Assembly: GCA_947034885.2 (NCBI GenBank)
Contig: OX344755.2
Coordinates: 9,798,501 to 9,862,500 of the forward strand
Length of the DNA stretch: 64,000 nt
Direction of reading: 5' to 3'
From: Thuidium tamariscinum
Taxonomy: Eukaryota; Streptophyta; Bryopsida; Hypnales; Thuidiaceae
Below, piece by piece: positions 62,888 through 64,000 of this stretch. The position numbers and the translations under genes are program-made. A model generated the notes under the pieces. It saw only the letters and a list, made by a program, of their open reading frames with translations, was not told the origin of the DNA and ran no database searches. Numbering within the stretch: position 1 is the first letter of the stretch; each line of letters starts with the position of its first letter.

Positions 62888-64000
62888 ACCCCCGTGAGGT
62901 ATGAAGGTGACGAGCTGGTTTCAGTATTATTGACTAGGAATTCTTGTTTATGAACACCAGTTAGAATCACATTGATATAACAAAATTGAGGCATGTTTCA
63001 AGCATCTTGTATGACACATACTAGGTGACATGGCCAGAAGAAGTAAGTGCTCTTCGAGGCATCATTAAATTATTCACTTGCATTGTTGGGGTCCAACGAG
63101 GAAACCAAGAATGTTCTTTACATTTTCTTCGCCTCATGTTTTGGGTCTGTCTTAAGTGGTATTGCCTGCCTCGGCTGAAGTGTGCCGTGGCAGTGCTTTT
63201 AGCTTAATTATGGTTGTGGTCTGCTCTTATTTTTGAACCTAAGTGATTATGAAAACACAAATCCAAATTGTGCTGGGAATTTTGGCAGAGTAATACATGA
63301 ATTGGACAGATTTGGACAGTATTTACCTGGTCAATTGCGACAGACATTCCAGAATTTCTAGAGTTTGTACGGTAGCTGCTTGCGGTGCAGTTCGGGAGCT
63401 TTTTTCTTAAATGCCATTTTGTTGCATTCAATCTGTCAAGACATGCTGTTCCAAGGCACCGGTTGCACTATCTCCTCATGAAAATCTCTTTCTGGTTTAT
63501 TTCATCTGGTATCAAATTTTCAGTGGCCAATTTCCTTTAACTTTGAATTTGTGAAGGCTACAATATAACCTCAATTTAAGTAGGAAATGATCCATTTGTC
63601 ACGGTGATTAAGTTCAAAACTATTGTTCTTATTTAGGTGTGTCTTGTTCTCACATGTCACAAATTTATCAACTCGTGTGATCAAAGCTAGCACTCCTAGC
63701 TTGCTGTCAACAAGCCAGTTTTACTAATAATTGGATTAATAATTGGATTTGGCATACCTTCAACATTGATTTGCAAGGTCTATTTGTATACCTTGTAGAT
63801 CATTGATGTTATTTGTTATGGTGCTAGAATCCAACTTTGATATCAACATTCAAACATCATCTCCAATTGTAGTGTAATAAGCAAACAACTAGCATTGGTA
63901 TATAATCAATCCTAAATCTATTCAAGTGATTGTAACAATTCTATTTAAAAGGCATAAAACGTAGCAATTCATAATATTACATGGAATCAATGAAAACTTT
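62888..64000. other. 3' flank of the AAT-like gene, no further gene seen
   Basis: Sequence becomes AT-rich toward the window end. Short frames (for example at 63025-63207) are unrecognised and may be 3' UTR or intergenic. Confidence 0.5.

Overview
This is nuclear DNA of a land plant. Every intact gene I can read has a recognisable plant homologue. Coding exons are split by short introns (about 100-1,300 bp, nearly all GT-AG), and TTTAGGG-type motifs occur. Gene islands are moderately GC-rich and sit in very AT-rich, repeat-dominated DNA. Short introns plus abundant DNA transposons suggest a bryophyte-like (moss) genome rather than a seed plant, but that placement is inference.

Layout. 0.9-4.0 kb (-): intact six-exon zinc-free MDR/quinone oxidoreductase gene. 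4.7-6.7 kb: TTA-flanked inverted-repeat element carrying a nested TTAA-flanked piggyBac-type MITE. 7.7-8.7 kb: CACTA-type element. 8.7-13.8 kb: AT-rich DNA without a gene. 13.8-15.5 kb (-): two-exon, probably plastid-targeted protein with an apparent GC-AG intron. 16.2-19.8 kb (+): decayed TMEM209/Cytochrome_B561_N-type gene with several frame breaks. 20.7-22.9 kb (-): intact four-exon strictosidine-synthase-like gene with a near-perfect hairpin in intron 1. 23.9-36.9 kb: AT-rich repeat desert. 36.9-42.2 kb: 5.3-kb piggyBac element with TTAA duplications, matching termini, a broken transposase and an extra Gly/Arg-rich zinc-knuckle-like ORF. 42.2-43.1 kb: second TTAA element abutting it. 46.7-47.3 kb (+): intronless 207-aa plant-specific acidic protein. 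51.2-54.8 kb: 3.56-kb TTA-flanked element with two 812-bp inverted arms around a long (TA)n tract. 56.6 kb: 111-bp CACTA-end hairpin MITE. 57.2-58.2 kb and 32.1-32.8 kb: two copies of an unfamiliar terminal-inverted-repeat family with apparent 6-bp target duplications, one with another MITE nested in it. 58.9-59.5 kb: third piggyBac-type MITE. 59.9-62.9 kb (+): intact eight-exon AAT-like (peptidase C45 / NTN-hydrolase) gene.

The host genes do not form an operon or pathway and look like ordinary housekeeping neighbours. The distinctive content is the DNA-transposon landscape: at least four pairs of TTAA-flanked piggyBac-like termini, two TTA-flanked elements, two CACTA-end elements and the 6-bp-duplication family. 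All identities are by reading and recall, with no database search; exon borders were set by reading-frame continuity and splice consensus.
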